Of a stretch of DNA of 64,000 nt, positions 8,273 to 17,633 are shown in pieces. The notes under the pieces are model-generated. The model saw only the letters and a list, made by a program, of their open reading frames with translations, did not search any database and was not told the DNA's origin. The stretch is from Ignavibacteria bacterium (lineage in GTDB: Bacteria; Bacteroidota; Ignavibacteria; Tepidaquicellales; Tepidaquicellaceae): NCBI GenBank assembly GCA_016710985.1, contig JADJTX010000017.1, forward strand, positions 26,201 through 90,200, given 5' to 3'. The position numbers and the translations under genes were made by a program. The first letter of the stretch is position 1. Each line of letters starts with the position of its first letter.

Positions 8273-8437
8273 ATGAAAAAACTTTTAGCAGTTATTAGTA
8301 TATTTTTCATGACATTTGCGGTTAGCGGCTGTGAATTCATCGGGGATATTTTTAAAGCGGGTATATGGGTAGGAATTATTGTAGTAATCGCTGTAATAGC
8401 TGTAATAGCATTTGTTGTAAGACTATTTTCCAAATAA
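8273..8437 (+). CDS. Small lipoprotein with membrane helix
   Basis: A 54-residue protein: a lipoprotein signal peptide with lipobox VSGC (Cys20), the motif EFIGDIFKAG, then a second hydrophobic helix (about 30-49) and a basic end (RLFSK). Comparable tiny lipoproteins next to YtxH and lmo0937-like genes are frequent in Bacteroidota stress clusters. The next gene begins 21 bp downstream, so they probably share a transcript. Function unknown. Confidence 0.75.
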   Translation: MKKLLAVISIFFMTFAVSGCEFIGDIFKAGIWVGIIVVIAVIAVIAFVVRLFSK

Positions 8438-8457
8438 TATAAATACTGAGGTATAAA

Positions 8458-8991
8458 ATGAAAAAGCTAATAATCGCAATAATGATGTTAATTCCATTTC
8501 TTACATTACAGTCACAGGTCAAACAGGGAGATAACTTTCTCGGTGCATCAATCGGACTATGGACAAAAGGAAATACACCGGTACTGGGTGCAAGCTTTGA
8601 ATCAATGGTTGCAGGCTCACAGACAGGAACAATAGGCATAGGCGGTCTCTTCAGATATCGCGGGTACAATGAAGTTTATAATAACGGTAATTCCCGTGAC
8701 TATAATTTTTCTTCATTAGGATTTCAGGCAAATTATAATTTTACAAGCATTGGCTCAGGAGAATTCGTTCCGTATGTAGGTCTTACACTGGGCTACAATA
8801 ATATATCCAACACGTATTCAAACAGAAATAACGGTGTGATAGACAATGATTCATACAACAGCGGAGTCTGGGTATGGGGACAGCTTGGCGCAAGATATTT
8901 TTTCAGCAGTAAAGTAGCCGGAACATTCAGATTAGGAATTGGAAATGATGATTTTTATCCTCTGGAATTAGGCGTGGATTTTAAATTATAG
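8458..8991 (+). CDS. Outer-membrane beta-barrel protein
   Basis: A 177-residue protein with a signal peptide (about 1-20, cut near LQSQVK) and a barrel-like body: alternating strands, Tyr/Asn-rich loops, and a last strand ending in LGVDFKL. It is a small barrel of the same general class as the protein at 5987 but not a close copy. It follows the small lipoprotein gene by 21 bp, and a strong terminator follows it. Its place among envelope-stress genes suggests an outer-membrane stress role, which is inference. Confidence 0.75.
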   Translation: MKKLIIAIMMLIPFLTLQSQVKQGDNFLGASIGLWTKGNTPVLGASFESMVAGSQTGTIGIGGLFRYRGYNEVYNNGNSRDYNFSSLGFQANYNFTSIGSGEFVPYVGLTLGYNNISNTYSNRNNGVIDNDSYNSGVWVWGQLGARYFFSSKVAGTFRLGIGNDDFYPLELGVDFKL

Positions 8992-9014
8992 ATCAACAGC
9001 TGATCAACAACCTG

Positions 9015-9045
9015 AAGATTCCGTTTTGTGTAAACGGAATCTTTT
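9015..9045 (+). terminator. Rho-independent terminator
   Basis: A stem of AAGATTCCGTTT and AAACGGAATCTT closes on a 4-5-nt loop and is followed by T residues, 24 bp after the barrel gene stop. Confidence 0.9.
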
Positions 9046-9161
9046 CAGTTTAGAAACTAAACATACAAAGAAATTTTTGAAGATTGAGCGGATGGCTGAA
9101 CAGAAATCTAAGAATTGATGTCAAAAGAATTGATCTTAAATTAAATAAAAGAGGTATTACC

Positions 9162-10496
9162 ATGAGCAACAAATTAATTTTAAAAGCATCAGGAATATTT
9201 GTACTGATGATTATGATTTTCACATTTTTTTCCTGTTCAAAGACAGAGAAAGAAAATATGACCAAAGAAGAAAAAAATAATAATACTGAGGAAGTGATAA
9301 TTGATGAAAAAGATTTTTTGGAATCCGATGAAGATCTTACGACTGTTGATTATAAAGAATTTTACGACCGCTTAACGCCATACGGTGAATGGGTTCAGGT
9401 CCAGCCTGAGGAGATTGGTCTGCAGTCAAATACAGCTCAGTCAAATAATTCAAACAATGATCTCTTATCAATGTCAGATTTAATTGGGATTAAGGAAGCG
9501 CATGCAATTGAGAATACAGATATGGTATTTGTATGGAAGCCGTCAATAGAATTAGCTGTAAAGCAGGCTGATGTGGAAGTTCCTGTTTACAGGCCTTACA
9601 CAAATGGGCAATGGGTAAACAGTGATGCCGGATGGTATTTCAAAGCTCCGACACCCGTGGAAGAGACTGTTTCGCATTACGGAAGATGGGTTAATTCACC
9701 TACGGCAGGCTGGCTGTGGGTACCGGGCAGAGTGTGGGCGCCGGCATGGGTAGACTGGAAACAAAATGATCAGTATTTATCATGGGCTCCATTACCTCCT
9801 GCAGCGTATTTAAAAAACAGCACTGTTAATGCTCCGGTTATTGAAGATAAAAATTATGTAATAGTTGAAAAAAAATATTTCCTTGAACCTGATTTATACC
9901 GGTACACTAATTTTTATAATAAAAATGTTTACGGTATTCCGGTTAGTGAAATGAAAGGAACAACAGGCATCATTGTTGTCAATAACACCATAGTAAGCAA
10001 AGGACCTGATGTGAATATATTTGAAGCCTTGCTGGGTAGAATTATCGAACCGGTGAAGATAGTACGTGTTGTTAATTACAGTGAAGTTAGATATGCAGAC
10101 AAGGAGTATGTAATTTATACTCCGGTTTTCAGGAAATATAAGAATAAAGATCAAAAAAGAATTACAGCTCAGGGTCCTAAATCTTTTAAGAAGTATGAAG
10201 AATGGAAAGTATTAAAAGCTGAGGAAAAAATATTAAAGAAAGAGGAAAAGGATTTAAAGAAAGAGGAAAAGGATTTAAAGAAAGAGGAGAAAGAAATCAG
10301 AAAAGAAAATAACGGTAAAGATAACGGAAGCAGAAATAATGACAATGATAACGGAAAGAAAAATAATGATAAGGAAAGAAAGAATAATGGCGATGATAAC
10401 AAAAACAAAGGTAATGGTGATGATAACGGAAACAAAAATAATGATAACAGTAATGGAAACAAAAATAACGGAAAAGATAAAGGAAAAGGGAAATAA
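9162..10496 (+). CDS. Tryptophan-rich lipoprotein with low-complexity tail (DUF6600-like)
   Basis: An open frame extends to 9084, but the ATG at 9162 is preferred: it has an upstream GAGGT site and gives a proper lipoprotein signal (Cys25 in FTFFSC). The middle (about 60-270) carries Trp-containing modules such as FYDRLTPYGEW, GRWVNSPTAGWLWVPG and YLSWAPLPP, typical of DUF6600-type proteins. The C-terminal ~80 residues are first KKEEKDL repeats, then an Asn/Asp/Gly/Lys-rich tail. Expected to be envelope-anchored; molecular role unknown. The low-complexity tail DNA also gives long spurious frames on the other strand. The next gene follows within a few bases, so they are an operon. Confidence 0.75.
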   Translation: MSNKLILKASGIFVLMIMIFTFFSCSKTEKENMTKEEKNNNTEEVIIDEKDFLESDEDLTTVDYKEFYDRLTPYGEWVQVQPEEIGLQSNTAQSNNSNNDLLSMSDLIGIKEAHAIENTDMVFVWKPSIELAVKQADVEVPVYRPYTNGQWVNSDAGWYFKAPTPVEETVSHYGRWVNSPTAGWLWVPGRVWAPAWVDWKQNDQYLSWAPLPPAAYLKNSTVNAPVIEDKNYVIVEKKYFLEPDLYRYTNFYNKNVYGIPVSEMKGTTGIIVVNNTIVSKGPDVNIFEALLGRIIEPVKIVRVVNYSEVRYADKEYVIYTPVFRKYKNKDQKRITAQGPKSFKKYEEWKVLKAEEKILKKEEKDLKKEEKDLKKEEKEIRKENNGKDNGSRNNDNDNGKKNNDKERKNNGDDNKNKGNGDDNGNKNNDNSNGNKNNGKDKGKGK

Positions 10497-10500
10497 TAAC

Positions 10501-11232
10501 TTGAAAAATAAAACAAATAAAATGACAAATTCAATTTTCAAAAATAAAATCAGGTCCCTGATAGTAACTATAATGATTATTGCAGCAGGCATTACAGGAT
10601 GTAGTGATGATTCATCAACAACTCCGACTCAGGCAAATAATCTGAGCTTTAGCTCTATGAGTTCAGCGGATTCTGTCGGTGATTTGCAAGGCGCGCTTGT
10701 ACTTGATACAGTAAAAATATTAATAAAGGAGATCAAACTGAATGTAGCAAATAATAATCAGGATTCTTCAAATTTCAAAACAGGACCGTTTGTGCTGTTC
10801 CTTAATTTATCTGCACCTGTCAATGTGATAAGCGCAGGTATAATCCCGGATGGTTTATATGATAAGATCAAATTTGAAGTACATAAGTTAAATGATAACG
10901 AGGCAGTTCCTGATCCGGAGTTTGCTGATTCAAACGGCAGGTATTCTGTAATAGTAAAAGGCAGATACCTCGGAAACAATTTTATTTACAAATCCACTAA
11001 GTCAGCTCATCAGATTTTACAATTTCCGGATAGTGTTCAAGTTACTTCAGCAAATTTGACGAACATTACACTGATTGTAAAACCTTACATCTGGTTTATA
11101 GAAAACAATGCATATCTTGATCCGAGAGAACCTTCAAATTCCAACGATACAGATAACAATATAAAGGATAATGTCAACAATAATTTCAGAGCTTTCAAAG
11201 ATGATGATAAAAACGGGATTCAGGATAATTAA
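10501..11232 (+). CDS. Lipoprotein, DUF4382-like
   Basis: About 240 residues with a lipobox ITGC after a hydrophobic stretch (SLIVTIMIIAAG), a Ser/Thr-rich linker, and a beta-rich domain resembling DUF4382 (LVLDTVKILIKEIKLNV, then LFLNLSAP and IIPDGLYDKIKFEV). The C-terminus is Asp/Asn-rich (DDDKNGIQDN), like calcium-binding type segments. I take a TTG start at 10501 because the AAGGGAAA site lies at proper distance from it; an ATG at 10522 in the same frame is the alternative. It directly follows the tryptophan-rich lipoprotein gene. Function unknown, cell-surface or periplasmic. Confidence 0.65.
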   Translation: MKNKTNKMTNSIFKNKIRSLIVTIMIIAAGITGCSDDSSTTPTQANNLSFSSMSSADSVGDLQGALVLDTVKILIKEIKLNVANNNQDSSNFKTGPFVLFLNLSAPVNVISAGIIPDGLYDKIKFEVHKLNDNEAVPDPEFADSNGRYSVIVKGRYLGNNFIYKSTKSAHQILQFPDSVQVTSANLTNITLIVKPYIWFIENNAYLDPREPSNSNDTDNNIKDNVNNNFRAFKDDDKNGIQDN

Positions 11233-11303
11233 CATTCCGGAATTACTTTAAAATAGAAATTATCTGTTTTATATTATTTATCCAAAATCAAGTAACAAAT
11301 ATT

Positions 11304-12064
11304 ATGAAGTCTATTTGGAAAGGTTCAATAGGATTTGGACTTGTAAATATTCCGGTGAAATTATTCAGCGCAACTCAGCAGAGCAGTCTTGATCTTGATA
11401 TGGTGGAAAGTAGCAACATGGGAAAGATTCATTTAAGGAGAGTGAATGAGAAACCGGACGTGAAGTAAAATGGGAAGACATTGAAAAGCATATAAATTAA
11501 AGGATAAATATATTTTACTGGATGATGAAGATTTTGAAAATGCATCGCCTGAAAAAAGTAAGATCATAGAAGTTAATCATTTTGTAAAAGAGTCTGAGAT
11601 AAATAAAATATATTATGAGAATTCTTATTATGCAGAGCCGGAAAAATCCGGCGTTAAAGCTTACGCACTTTTAAGAGAAGCATTAATTGAGACGGGAAAG
11701 GTTGGCGTAGCTCAGTTTGTATTACGAACGGCAGAAGTTCTGACGGTATTAAAACCATTTGGTCAAATTTTAGTTCTGAGTAAGATAAGATTTGCCGAAG
11801 AGATAAGAAAACCGGATGTATTTTCTTTACCTTCGAAAACCGTTGTGAAACCGTCTGAACTTAAGATAGCTGTTTCATTGATCAACCAATACAGTGGAAA
11901 GTTTGATATTGGTAAGTTTAAAGACGAATATTCAGCTTCACTTATGAAAGTAATTAAAGCAAAATCAAAGGTAAAAAGCTTGTCAGAAAAAATCTGAGGT
12001 AAGTTCTTCCAAAACTCAGGACTTAATGGAACAATTGAAAGCGAGTCTTAAGAAGGCTTCGTGA
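11304..12064 (+). CDS. ku: Non-homologous end-joining protein Ku (frameshifted)
   Basis: No single long frame exists, but the Ku sequence reads clearly in pieces: MKSIWKGSIGFGLVNIPVKL at 11304, then WEDIEKAYKLKDKYILLDD, ASPEKSKIIEVNHFVKES, KAYALLREALIETGKVGVAQ and PFGQILVLSKIRFAEEIR up to about 12000, and a short lysine-rich tail (LMEQLKASLKKAS). These are the hallmark segments of bacterial Ku, the DNA-end-binding ring protein that recruits LigD. Breaks fall near 11460, 11495 and 11990. Length (about 250 aa when joined) is normal. It is followed by ligD, as expected. Either the gene is decayed or the consensus has indels; ligD shows the same pattern. Confidence 0.85.
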
Positions 12065-12289
12065 ATCGTAAATCGTGAATTGTCATACGTCAACAGGCAA
12101 TACTAACGTAGTGAATATATCAATCAGTTTAGGACTTATGCTAAACGTTTTAAATGATATTAATACTGTTAATTTGGGATACTAAATAATGTCACAGATC
12201 CAACCCTTGCTCCTTTCTCTGAAAAGGAATGGCTTGAGAGGGTTATATGATTTTAAGAACTTTTAGTATTTAACTTTTTACTTACTGAG

Positions 12290-12817
12290 TTGAGCCTATC
12301 ATTATATAAAAAGAAAAGAAACTTCAAAGAAACTCCTGAACCTTTAGAATCTTCATCCGAAGACGGCAATAATCTTAAATTTGTAGTTCAGAAACACAAC
12401 GCATCACATCTTCATTATGATTTCCGGCTTGAGATGGAAGGAGTATTGAAAAGCTGGGCAGTACCTAAAGGACCCTCAATGAATCCTGCTGACAAGCGTT
12501 TAGCAGTAATGGTTGAAGATCATCCGCTTGATTATGGAAATTTCTTCGGCGAAATTCCGGAAGGGAATTATGGTGCAGGTGTAGTTGAAATATGGGACAA
12601 AGGAACATACAAGCCGATGAAAAATCAGACTAAGGAAAATGATGAAAAGCTTTTACTGTCTCAGCTGAAGAAAGGTGATATGAAAATAATTCTTAAAGGA
12701 CATTATCTTAAAGGTGCATTTGCTCTTGTCAGAATGAAATACGGAAAAGGAAACAACTGGCTTCTGATCAAAAGAAGGACGAGTATTCAGAAGATGATTT
12801 TAATATCGAAGACTTAA
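12290..12817 (+). CDS. ligD: DNA ligase D, phosphoesterase domain portion
   Basis: This fragment is the 3'-phosphoesterase domain of LigD. From a TTG start it reads SLSLYKKKRNFKETPEP, then FVVQKHNASHLHYDFRLEME (active-site His/Asp segment), AVPKGPS, VEDHPLDYGNFFGEIPEGNYG and the closing KGAFALVRMKYGKGNNWLLIK. The domain trims 3' ends before ligation. The frame is lost near 12780 in an AAAGAAGG stretch; the continuation DEYSEDDFNIEDL is in the next frame. Domain order phosphoesterase-ligase-polymerase is the same as in Pseudomonas LigD. Upstream neighbour is ku. Confidence 0.85.
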   Translation: MSLSLYKKKRNFKETPEPLESSSEDGNNLKFVVQKHNASHLHYDFRLEMEGVLKSWAVPKGPSMNPADKRLAVMVEDHPLDYGNFFGEIPEGNYGAGVVEIWDKGTYKPMKNQTKENDEKLLLSQLKKGDMKIILKGHYLKGAFALVRMKYGKGNNWLLIKRRTSIQKMILISKT

Positions 12818-12916
12818 GTCCTGTTAAGCTTTATAAAGAAAAGAAAATAAAGAAAGAAGAAAGAAATAAAAAGCCTGGACGGAAAATTTAAAAAGGAAAT
12901 TCCTGATAAATGCTGG

Positions 12917-13144
12917 ATGACACTAAAGAAACCCATGCTTGCAAAGCTTAGTGACAAAGCATTCGATGATGATGACTGGATTTACGAAATAAAGTTTGAC
13001 GGCTACCGTGCAGTTACAAAAATTGAAAACGGGAAAGCTGAAATGGTTTCGAGAAACGGGCATAGTTTTAATACTGTATATATGCCTCTTGTAAAAGAGC
13101 TTGAGAAGATAAAAGCTAAGTTATACTTGACGGGGAAGTGGTAA
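12917..13144 (+). CDS. ligD: DNA ligase D, start of the ATP-dependent ligase domain
   Basis: A 75-residue piece beginning MTLKKPMLAKLSDKAFDD and containing the nucleotidyl-transfer motif EIKFDGYR, whose Lys is adenylated, followed by VSRNGHSFN (motif Ia/III region). Downstream the frame changes near 13135, and ENEKGIPDFQLLQNYST and FIFDILF (motif III/IV area) can be read in another frame up to about 13250. It is an internal part of the LigD gene starting at 12290, not a gene of its own. Confidence 0.8.
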   Translation: MTLKKPMLAKLSDKAFDDDDWIYEIKFDGYRAVTKIENGKAEMVSRNGHSFNTVYMPLVKELEKIKAKLYLTGKW

Positions 13145-13290
13145 TTGAAAATGAAAAAGGAATTCCGGATTTCCAGCTTCTGCAGAACTATTCAACAACT
13201 AAAAAGGGAAAACTCAAATACTTTATTTTCGATATTTTATTTTAAACGGTCATGATCTGACAGGATTTCCGCTGCATAGCAGAAAAAGAA

Positions 13291-14796
13291 TTGTTAGATG
13301 AACTTTTCAAAAAACACAAGCTTAAAAATATTTACGTATCGGAGTATGCTGAAGGTAAAGGATCTCAATTCTTTGACAAAGTTTCAAAAAAAGGTCAGGA
13401 AGGCATAATCGCCAAAAACAAAAACGGAGTATATTTACCGGGTAAGAGATCCGGCAGCTGGCTTAAGATTAAAACAGGATTACAACAGGAGGCGGTAATA
13501 TGCGGATATACTTTACCTCAGGGCAGCCGTAAACATTTTGGTTCACTTATACTTGGAGTTTATGATAATGACCATTTAAAATATATAGGTAATTGCGGCA
13601 CCGGATTTACAGATGCTTCATTGAAAGAGTTGTACGACGCTTTGAGTCCTCTTGTAACTTCCGAAAGTCCGTTTGATCCAAAACCGAAAATTACCGGAAT
13701 CAAAGGTAAGGCGGTATGGGTGAAGCCGGAGATGATATGTGATGTAAAATTTTCAGAATGGACCAATGACGGAAATATGCGGCATCCGGTTTTTAACGGA
13801 TTAAGGAAAGATAAAGAGCCGGCGCAGGTAAGAAAGGAAACGGGATACAAAAATATTTCCGTAAATAATCCTGAACAGGAAATGAGTAAAGAAAACATTC
13901 TTACATTAAACGGTAAAAAAGTCAAGGTCACAAATTTAGACAAGCTTTACTGGAAAGAGGAAAAAATTACAAAAGGTGATCTGATAAAATATTATATTGA
14001 TGTCAGCAAATATATATTACCTTACTTAAAGAACAGACCTGAATCGCTAAACAGACATCCAAACGGAATCAACGCCCCGGGCTTTTATCATAAAGATATG
14101 GAAGTAAAACAACTTCCCGAATGGGCAAAGACAGCAAAAATTTATTCAACCTCAAATAAAGATTACATTGACTATCTGATATGTAACGATGCTGCAACTT
14201 TAATTTACATGGCTAATCTCGGTTGTATAGAGATCAATCCGTGGAATTCCGTTTACACGCATCCGGACAATCCGGATTATATGATAATGGATTTAGATCC
14301 GGGAAAGATAAGCTTTACGGAAGTAGTTAAAACCGCATTAGTTACGAAAGAAGTTTGCGATGAGATCGGAGTAAAGTGTTATTGTAAAACTTCAGGAGCA
14401 ACAGGACTTCATATATACCTTCCGTTGAAAGCAAAATACGATTATGATCAGGTGAGAATGTTTGCTCATATTCTTGCATCAGCCGTGCACTCACGTTTAC
14501 CTGAAACAACAAGCATTGAACGAATGGTCAACAAGAGAAAAAATAAGATCTACATAGACTTTTTACAAAACAGCAAAGGTCAGACCATTGCTGCTCCATA
14601 CAGTGTGAGACCGAAACCTCACGCAACAGTTTCAACTCCATTGATGTGGAGTGAATTAAAAGATAATCTGACTCCGCAGGATTTTACAATTTTTAACATT
14701 AAAAAAAGACTGGACAAAGTGGGTGACTTATGGAAAGGTGTGCTGGGAAAAGGAATTCCATTTTTGAAAGCACTGAAAAAACTTGAAAAGTTATGA
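13291..14796 (+). CDS. ligD: DNA ligase D, ligase C-terminus and polymerase domain
   Basis: A 501-residue frame. Residues ~1-190 finish the ligase: QEGIIAKNKNGVYLPGKRS (motif IV) and SWLKIKTG (motif V) followed by the OB fold. From about residue 200 it is the primase-polymerase domain (LTLNGKKVKVTNLDKLYW, NRPESLNRHPNGI, YMIMDLDPG with the catalytic Asp pair, TSGATGLHIYLPL). It fills gaps with ribo- or deoxynucleotides during end joining. Joined with the two pieces upstream the protein would be about 830 residues, normal for LigD. The 3' end is repeated in the 146-bp duplication that follows. Confidence 0.9.
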   Translation: MLDELFKKHKLKNIYVSEYAEGKGSQFFDKVSKKGQEGIIAKNKNGVYLPGKRSGSWLKIKTGLQQEAVICGYTLPQGSRKHFGSLILGVYDNDHLKYIGNCGTGFTDASLKELYDALSPLVTSESPFDPKPKITGIKGKAVWVKPEMICDVKFSEWTNDGNMRHPVFNGLRKDKEPAQVRKETGYKNISVNNPEQEMSKENILTLNGKKVKVTNLDKLYWKEEKITKGDLIKYYIDVSKYILPYLKNRPESLNRHPNGINAPGFYHKDMEVKQLPEWAKTAKIYSTSNKDYIDYLICNDAATLIYMANLGCIEINPWNSVYTHPDNPDYMIMDLDPGKISFTEVVKTALVTKEVCDEIGVKCYCKTSGATGLHIYLPLKAKYDYDQVRMFAHILASAVHSRLPETTSIERMVNKRKNKIYIDFLQNSKGQTIAAPYSVRPKPHATVSTPLMWSELKDNLTPQDFTIFNIKKRLDKVGDLWKGVLGKGIPFLKALKKLEKL

Positions 14797-15062
14797 TATT
14801 TCAAAATATTAAATTTAAGTTGACTGCTTCATAATTTAAAGAAAGAGCCGACACTAATTTCACGAATTAGCACAAATTATAAAAATGTACTGTATAAATA
14901 ATTCGTGTTTTAAAGGCGTTAAAAAAACTGGAAAAGTTATGATATTTCAAAATGTTAAATTTAAGTTGACCGCTACATTGTTTTAAGAAAGAGCTTGACA
15001 CTAATTTCACGAATTAGCACAAATTATAAAAATGTACTGCATAAATAATTCGTGATAATTTG
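14771..15062 (+). repeat. 146-bp tandem duplication including the end of ligD
   Basis: Two copies with a period of 146 bp (for example TTATGATATTTCAAAAT at 14791 and again at 14937) cover the last codons of ligD plus ~120 bp of spacer. They differ at roughly one base in ten. Each copy contains TTTAAGTTGAC(T/C)GC and CACGAATTAGCACAAATTAT. The spacer from ligD to the catalase (14797-15147) holds nothing else recognisable. Confidence 0.85.
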
Positions 15063-15147
15063 TGTAATTCGTGTCGAAAAATAGCTTAAAAATTTAGGGT
15101 TTAACCCCGAGATGTTAATTCTAAAAATATAAAATAAAATTATCACT

Positions 15148-16484
15148 ATGAAAAAAAATAAAAAAGCTTCTTCGGACAATTCCAAGATCAAAGATTTGAA
15201 AAGAATTCAGCATCAGGGGACGGACAGTTCCTGACTACTAATCAGGGACTGAAAATAAATGATAATCAGAATTCGTTGAAAGCCGGTGAAAGAGGCGCTA
15301 CATTGCTGGAAGATTTTATTCTTAGAGAAAAAATTACTCACTTTGATCACGAAAGAATTCCGGAAAGAATTGTACATGCAAGAGGCGCAGGCGCTCACGG
15401 ATACTTTCAGGTATACGAGCCGATGAAAAGATATACTAAGGCAAACTTCTTACAGAATCCATATGAAAAGACACCTGTATTTGTTCGCTTCTCTACTGTA
15501 GCAGGATCAAGAGGATCAACGGACCTGGCGAGGGACGTTAGGGGATTTGCAGTCAAGTTCTATACAAAGGAAGGCGTTTATGATCTGGTTGGTAATAATA
15601 TGCCGGTATTTTTTATACAGGATGCAATAAAATTTCCTGATCTGGTGCATGCAGTAAAGCCCGAACCGGATAATGAAATTCCTCAGGCAGCATCAGCACA
15701 TGATACATTCTGGGACTTCATTTCCCTCATGCCTGAATCAATGCACATGATAATGTGGGTAATGTCAGACAGAGCGATACCAAGAAGCTTCAGAATGATG
15801 GAAGGGTTCGGAGTTCATACTTTCAGATTTATTAACGAGAAAAATGTTTCTGTGTTTGTCAAGTTTCACTGGAAACCGCTGCTTGGGGTTCATTCTGTTG
15901 TCTGGGACGAAGCACAGATCATTTCGGGAAAAGATCCGGATTTTCACCGCCGCGATCTATGGGAAAACATAGAAAGCGGAAACTTTCCCGAATGGGAATT
16001 AGGAGTGCAGATCGTCGAAGAGAAAGATGAGTTTAATTTTGATTTTGATTTGCTTGATCCGACAAAGATAATACCTGAAGAGATCGTACCGGTCAGAAGG
16101 ATTGGAAAGTTAACATTAAACAGAAATCCTTCCAACTTCTTTGCCGAAACTGAACAGATTGCTTTTCATCCAGGTCATATTGTTCCGGGGATTGATTTTA
16201 CAAATGATCCGTTATTACAGGGAAGGTTATTTTCTTATACCGATACGCAGCTCTCAAGGCTTGGAAGTCCTAATTTTCATGAGATCCCGATAAACCGTTC
16301 AGTAGCACCCGTTCATAATAACCAGAGAGACGGACATATGCGTCAGACAATAAACACTGATAAAACAAGTTATGATCCGAATACCATTGGAGGCGGATGT
16401 CCATTTCAGGCAAAAGCTGCCGAAGGCGGATTTACTTCTTACACAGAAAGAATAGACGCAAAAAAATCCGTGCACGAAGCATAA
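15148..16484 (+). CDS. katE: Catalase HPII, catalytic core (frameshifted near start)
   Basis: A heme catalase of the large-subunit type, breaking H2O2 into water and oxygen. The start ATG at 15148 opens a Lys-rich N-terminus; one base shift near 15205 leads into the long frame with GQFLTTNQGL and GERGATLLEDFILREK. The active-site His lies in VHARGAGAHGYFQ, Asn in DLVGNNMPVFFIQD, and the heme-ligand Tyr in RLFSYTDTQLSR. A second shift near 16460 separates the C-terminal domain (next entry); the tail after GGFTSYTERIDAKK in this frame is out of frame. Cytoplasmic. Its place beside ku/ligD suggests an oxidative or stationary-phase stress unit. Confidence 0.9.
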
Positions 16485-17287
16485 GTTTCTTTGATCATTT
16501 CAGTCAGGCAAAACTTTTTTTCAACAGCCAGTCAAAACCTGAAAAGGAGCATATCATTAACGCACTGACTTTTGAACTGGGCAAGCTTAAATCGGATGAT
16601 ATCAGAAGCAGAATGCTTGGAAGGTTAACCTTTGTAGATACACACTTAGCGAAAGAAGTTGCTGCAGGATTGGGAATACCTGTGCCCAAACCTGAACAGC
16701 CGATAAATCACAGTATCCCTGCAGACGGAAATCCAAATAATTTTCAGCCGGTGTTTGCAGATCCTCCGATTGATAGGTCTGAAGCTTTGAGTATGGAAAA
16801 TACAGTAAAGAAACCGGATACAAGAAAAATCGCTATACTTGCTACTGACGGTGTGACTGACAGAACTTTTAATTTAATCCGAAACGCGCTGCAGAAAGCC
16901 GGAACAGTTCCGACAGTTGTCGCAACACATCTGGGAAATATTATTACAAGCACCGGTAAGAGCGTTAAAGCTGATGAAAGCTTGTTAACTACATCTTCGG
17001 TTTTATTCGACGCAGTATACGTTGCAGGAGGTAAGGCCAGTATTGATGCATTTTTAAAAGTCCCTGAGGCTCTGGAATTTTTAAACCAGGCATACAAACA
17101 TTATAAACCGATTGGTATAAACGGAGAAGGTATTGAATTGTATCATGCTTCAGATTCATGCTTAAAATTACATAGTAAATATGATGATGTAAAATTAGCA
17201 AGTGAAGGAATACTGATAAATAAAAATTCCGAAGAGTTCATCGGAGCCATTGCAAAGCACAGATTCTGGAACAGACAGATTTGCTGA
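16397..17287 (+). CDS. katE: Catalase HPII, C-terminal helical and DJ-1/PfpI-like domain
   Basis: True coding sequence in this frame begins near 16460 and continues the catalase: FFDHFSQAKLFFNSQSKPEKEHI is the helical catalase-related segment, then SRMLGRLTFVDTHLAKEVA. From about 16810, RKIAILATDGVTDRTFNLIRNAL starts the flavodoxin-like DJ-1/PfpI-type domain (VYVAGGKASIDAFLK, GINGEGIELYHAS) found only in large-subunit catalases such as E. coli KatE. The domain lends stability to the tetramer. It ends 16 bp before the 8-bp tandem array. Confidence 0.85.
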   Translation: MSISGKSCRRRIYFLHRKNRRKKIRARSISFFDHFSQAKLFFNSQSKPEKEHIINALTFELGKLKSDDIRSRMLGRLTFVDTHLAKEVAAGLGIPVPKPEQPINHSIPADGNPNNFQPVFADPPIDRSEALSMENTVKKPDTRKIAILATDGVTDRTFNLIRNALQKAGTVPTVVATHLGNIITSTGKSVKADESLLTTSSVLFDAVYVAGGKASIDAFLKVPEALEFLNQAYKHYKPIGINGEGIELYHASDSCLKLHSKYDDVKLASEGILINKNSEEFIGAIAKHRFWNRQIC

Positions 17288-17288
17288 A

Positions 17289-17633
17289 AATTATTGGTTA
17301 ATTGGTTGATTGGTTGATTGGTTGATTGGTTGATTGGTTGATTGGTTGATTGGTTGATTGGTTGATTGGTTGATTGGTTGATTGGTTGATTGGTTGATTG
17401 GTTAATTGGTTGACTTGTTGACAGGTTATTTATTAATTTGTTAACCGGAACAACCGATTAACGAATTAACAAATTAACCGATTAACCGATTAACGAATTA
17501 ACAAATTAACGGATTAACAAAATTAACGGATTAACAAATTAACGGATTAACAAATTAACGGATTAACAAATTAACCGATTAACGAATTAACAAATTAACG
17601 AATTAACAAATTAACCGATTAACAAATTAACAA
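17289..17633. repeat. 8-bp tandem arrays in complementary halves
   Basis: Left half (about 17291-17424): some 14-16 units of GATTGGTT. Right half (about 17440-17633): about 20 units alternating between ATTAACAA, ATTAACGA, ATTAACGG and ATTAACCG. The halves are roughly reverse complementary at their inner and outer edges (TTGGTTAATTGG against CCGATTAA), as in the 389-611 array. It fills the whole gap between katE and the permease gene and runs up to the permease ATG. Confidence 0.9.

Noticed and set aside
10169..10592. Long minus-strand frames of Phe/Leu/Ser or Ile/Val-rich composition
   Set aside because: Antisense shadows of the Lys/Asn/Asp-rich tail of the lipoprotein at 9162-10496.
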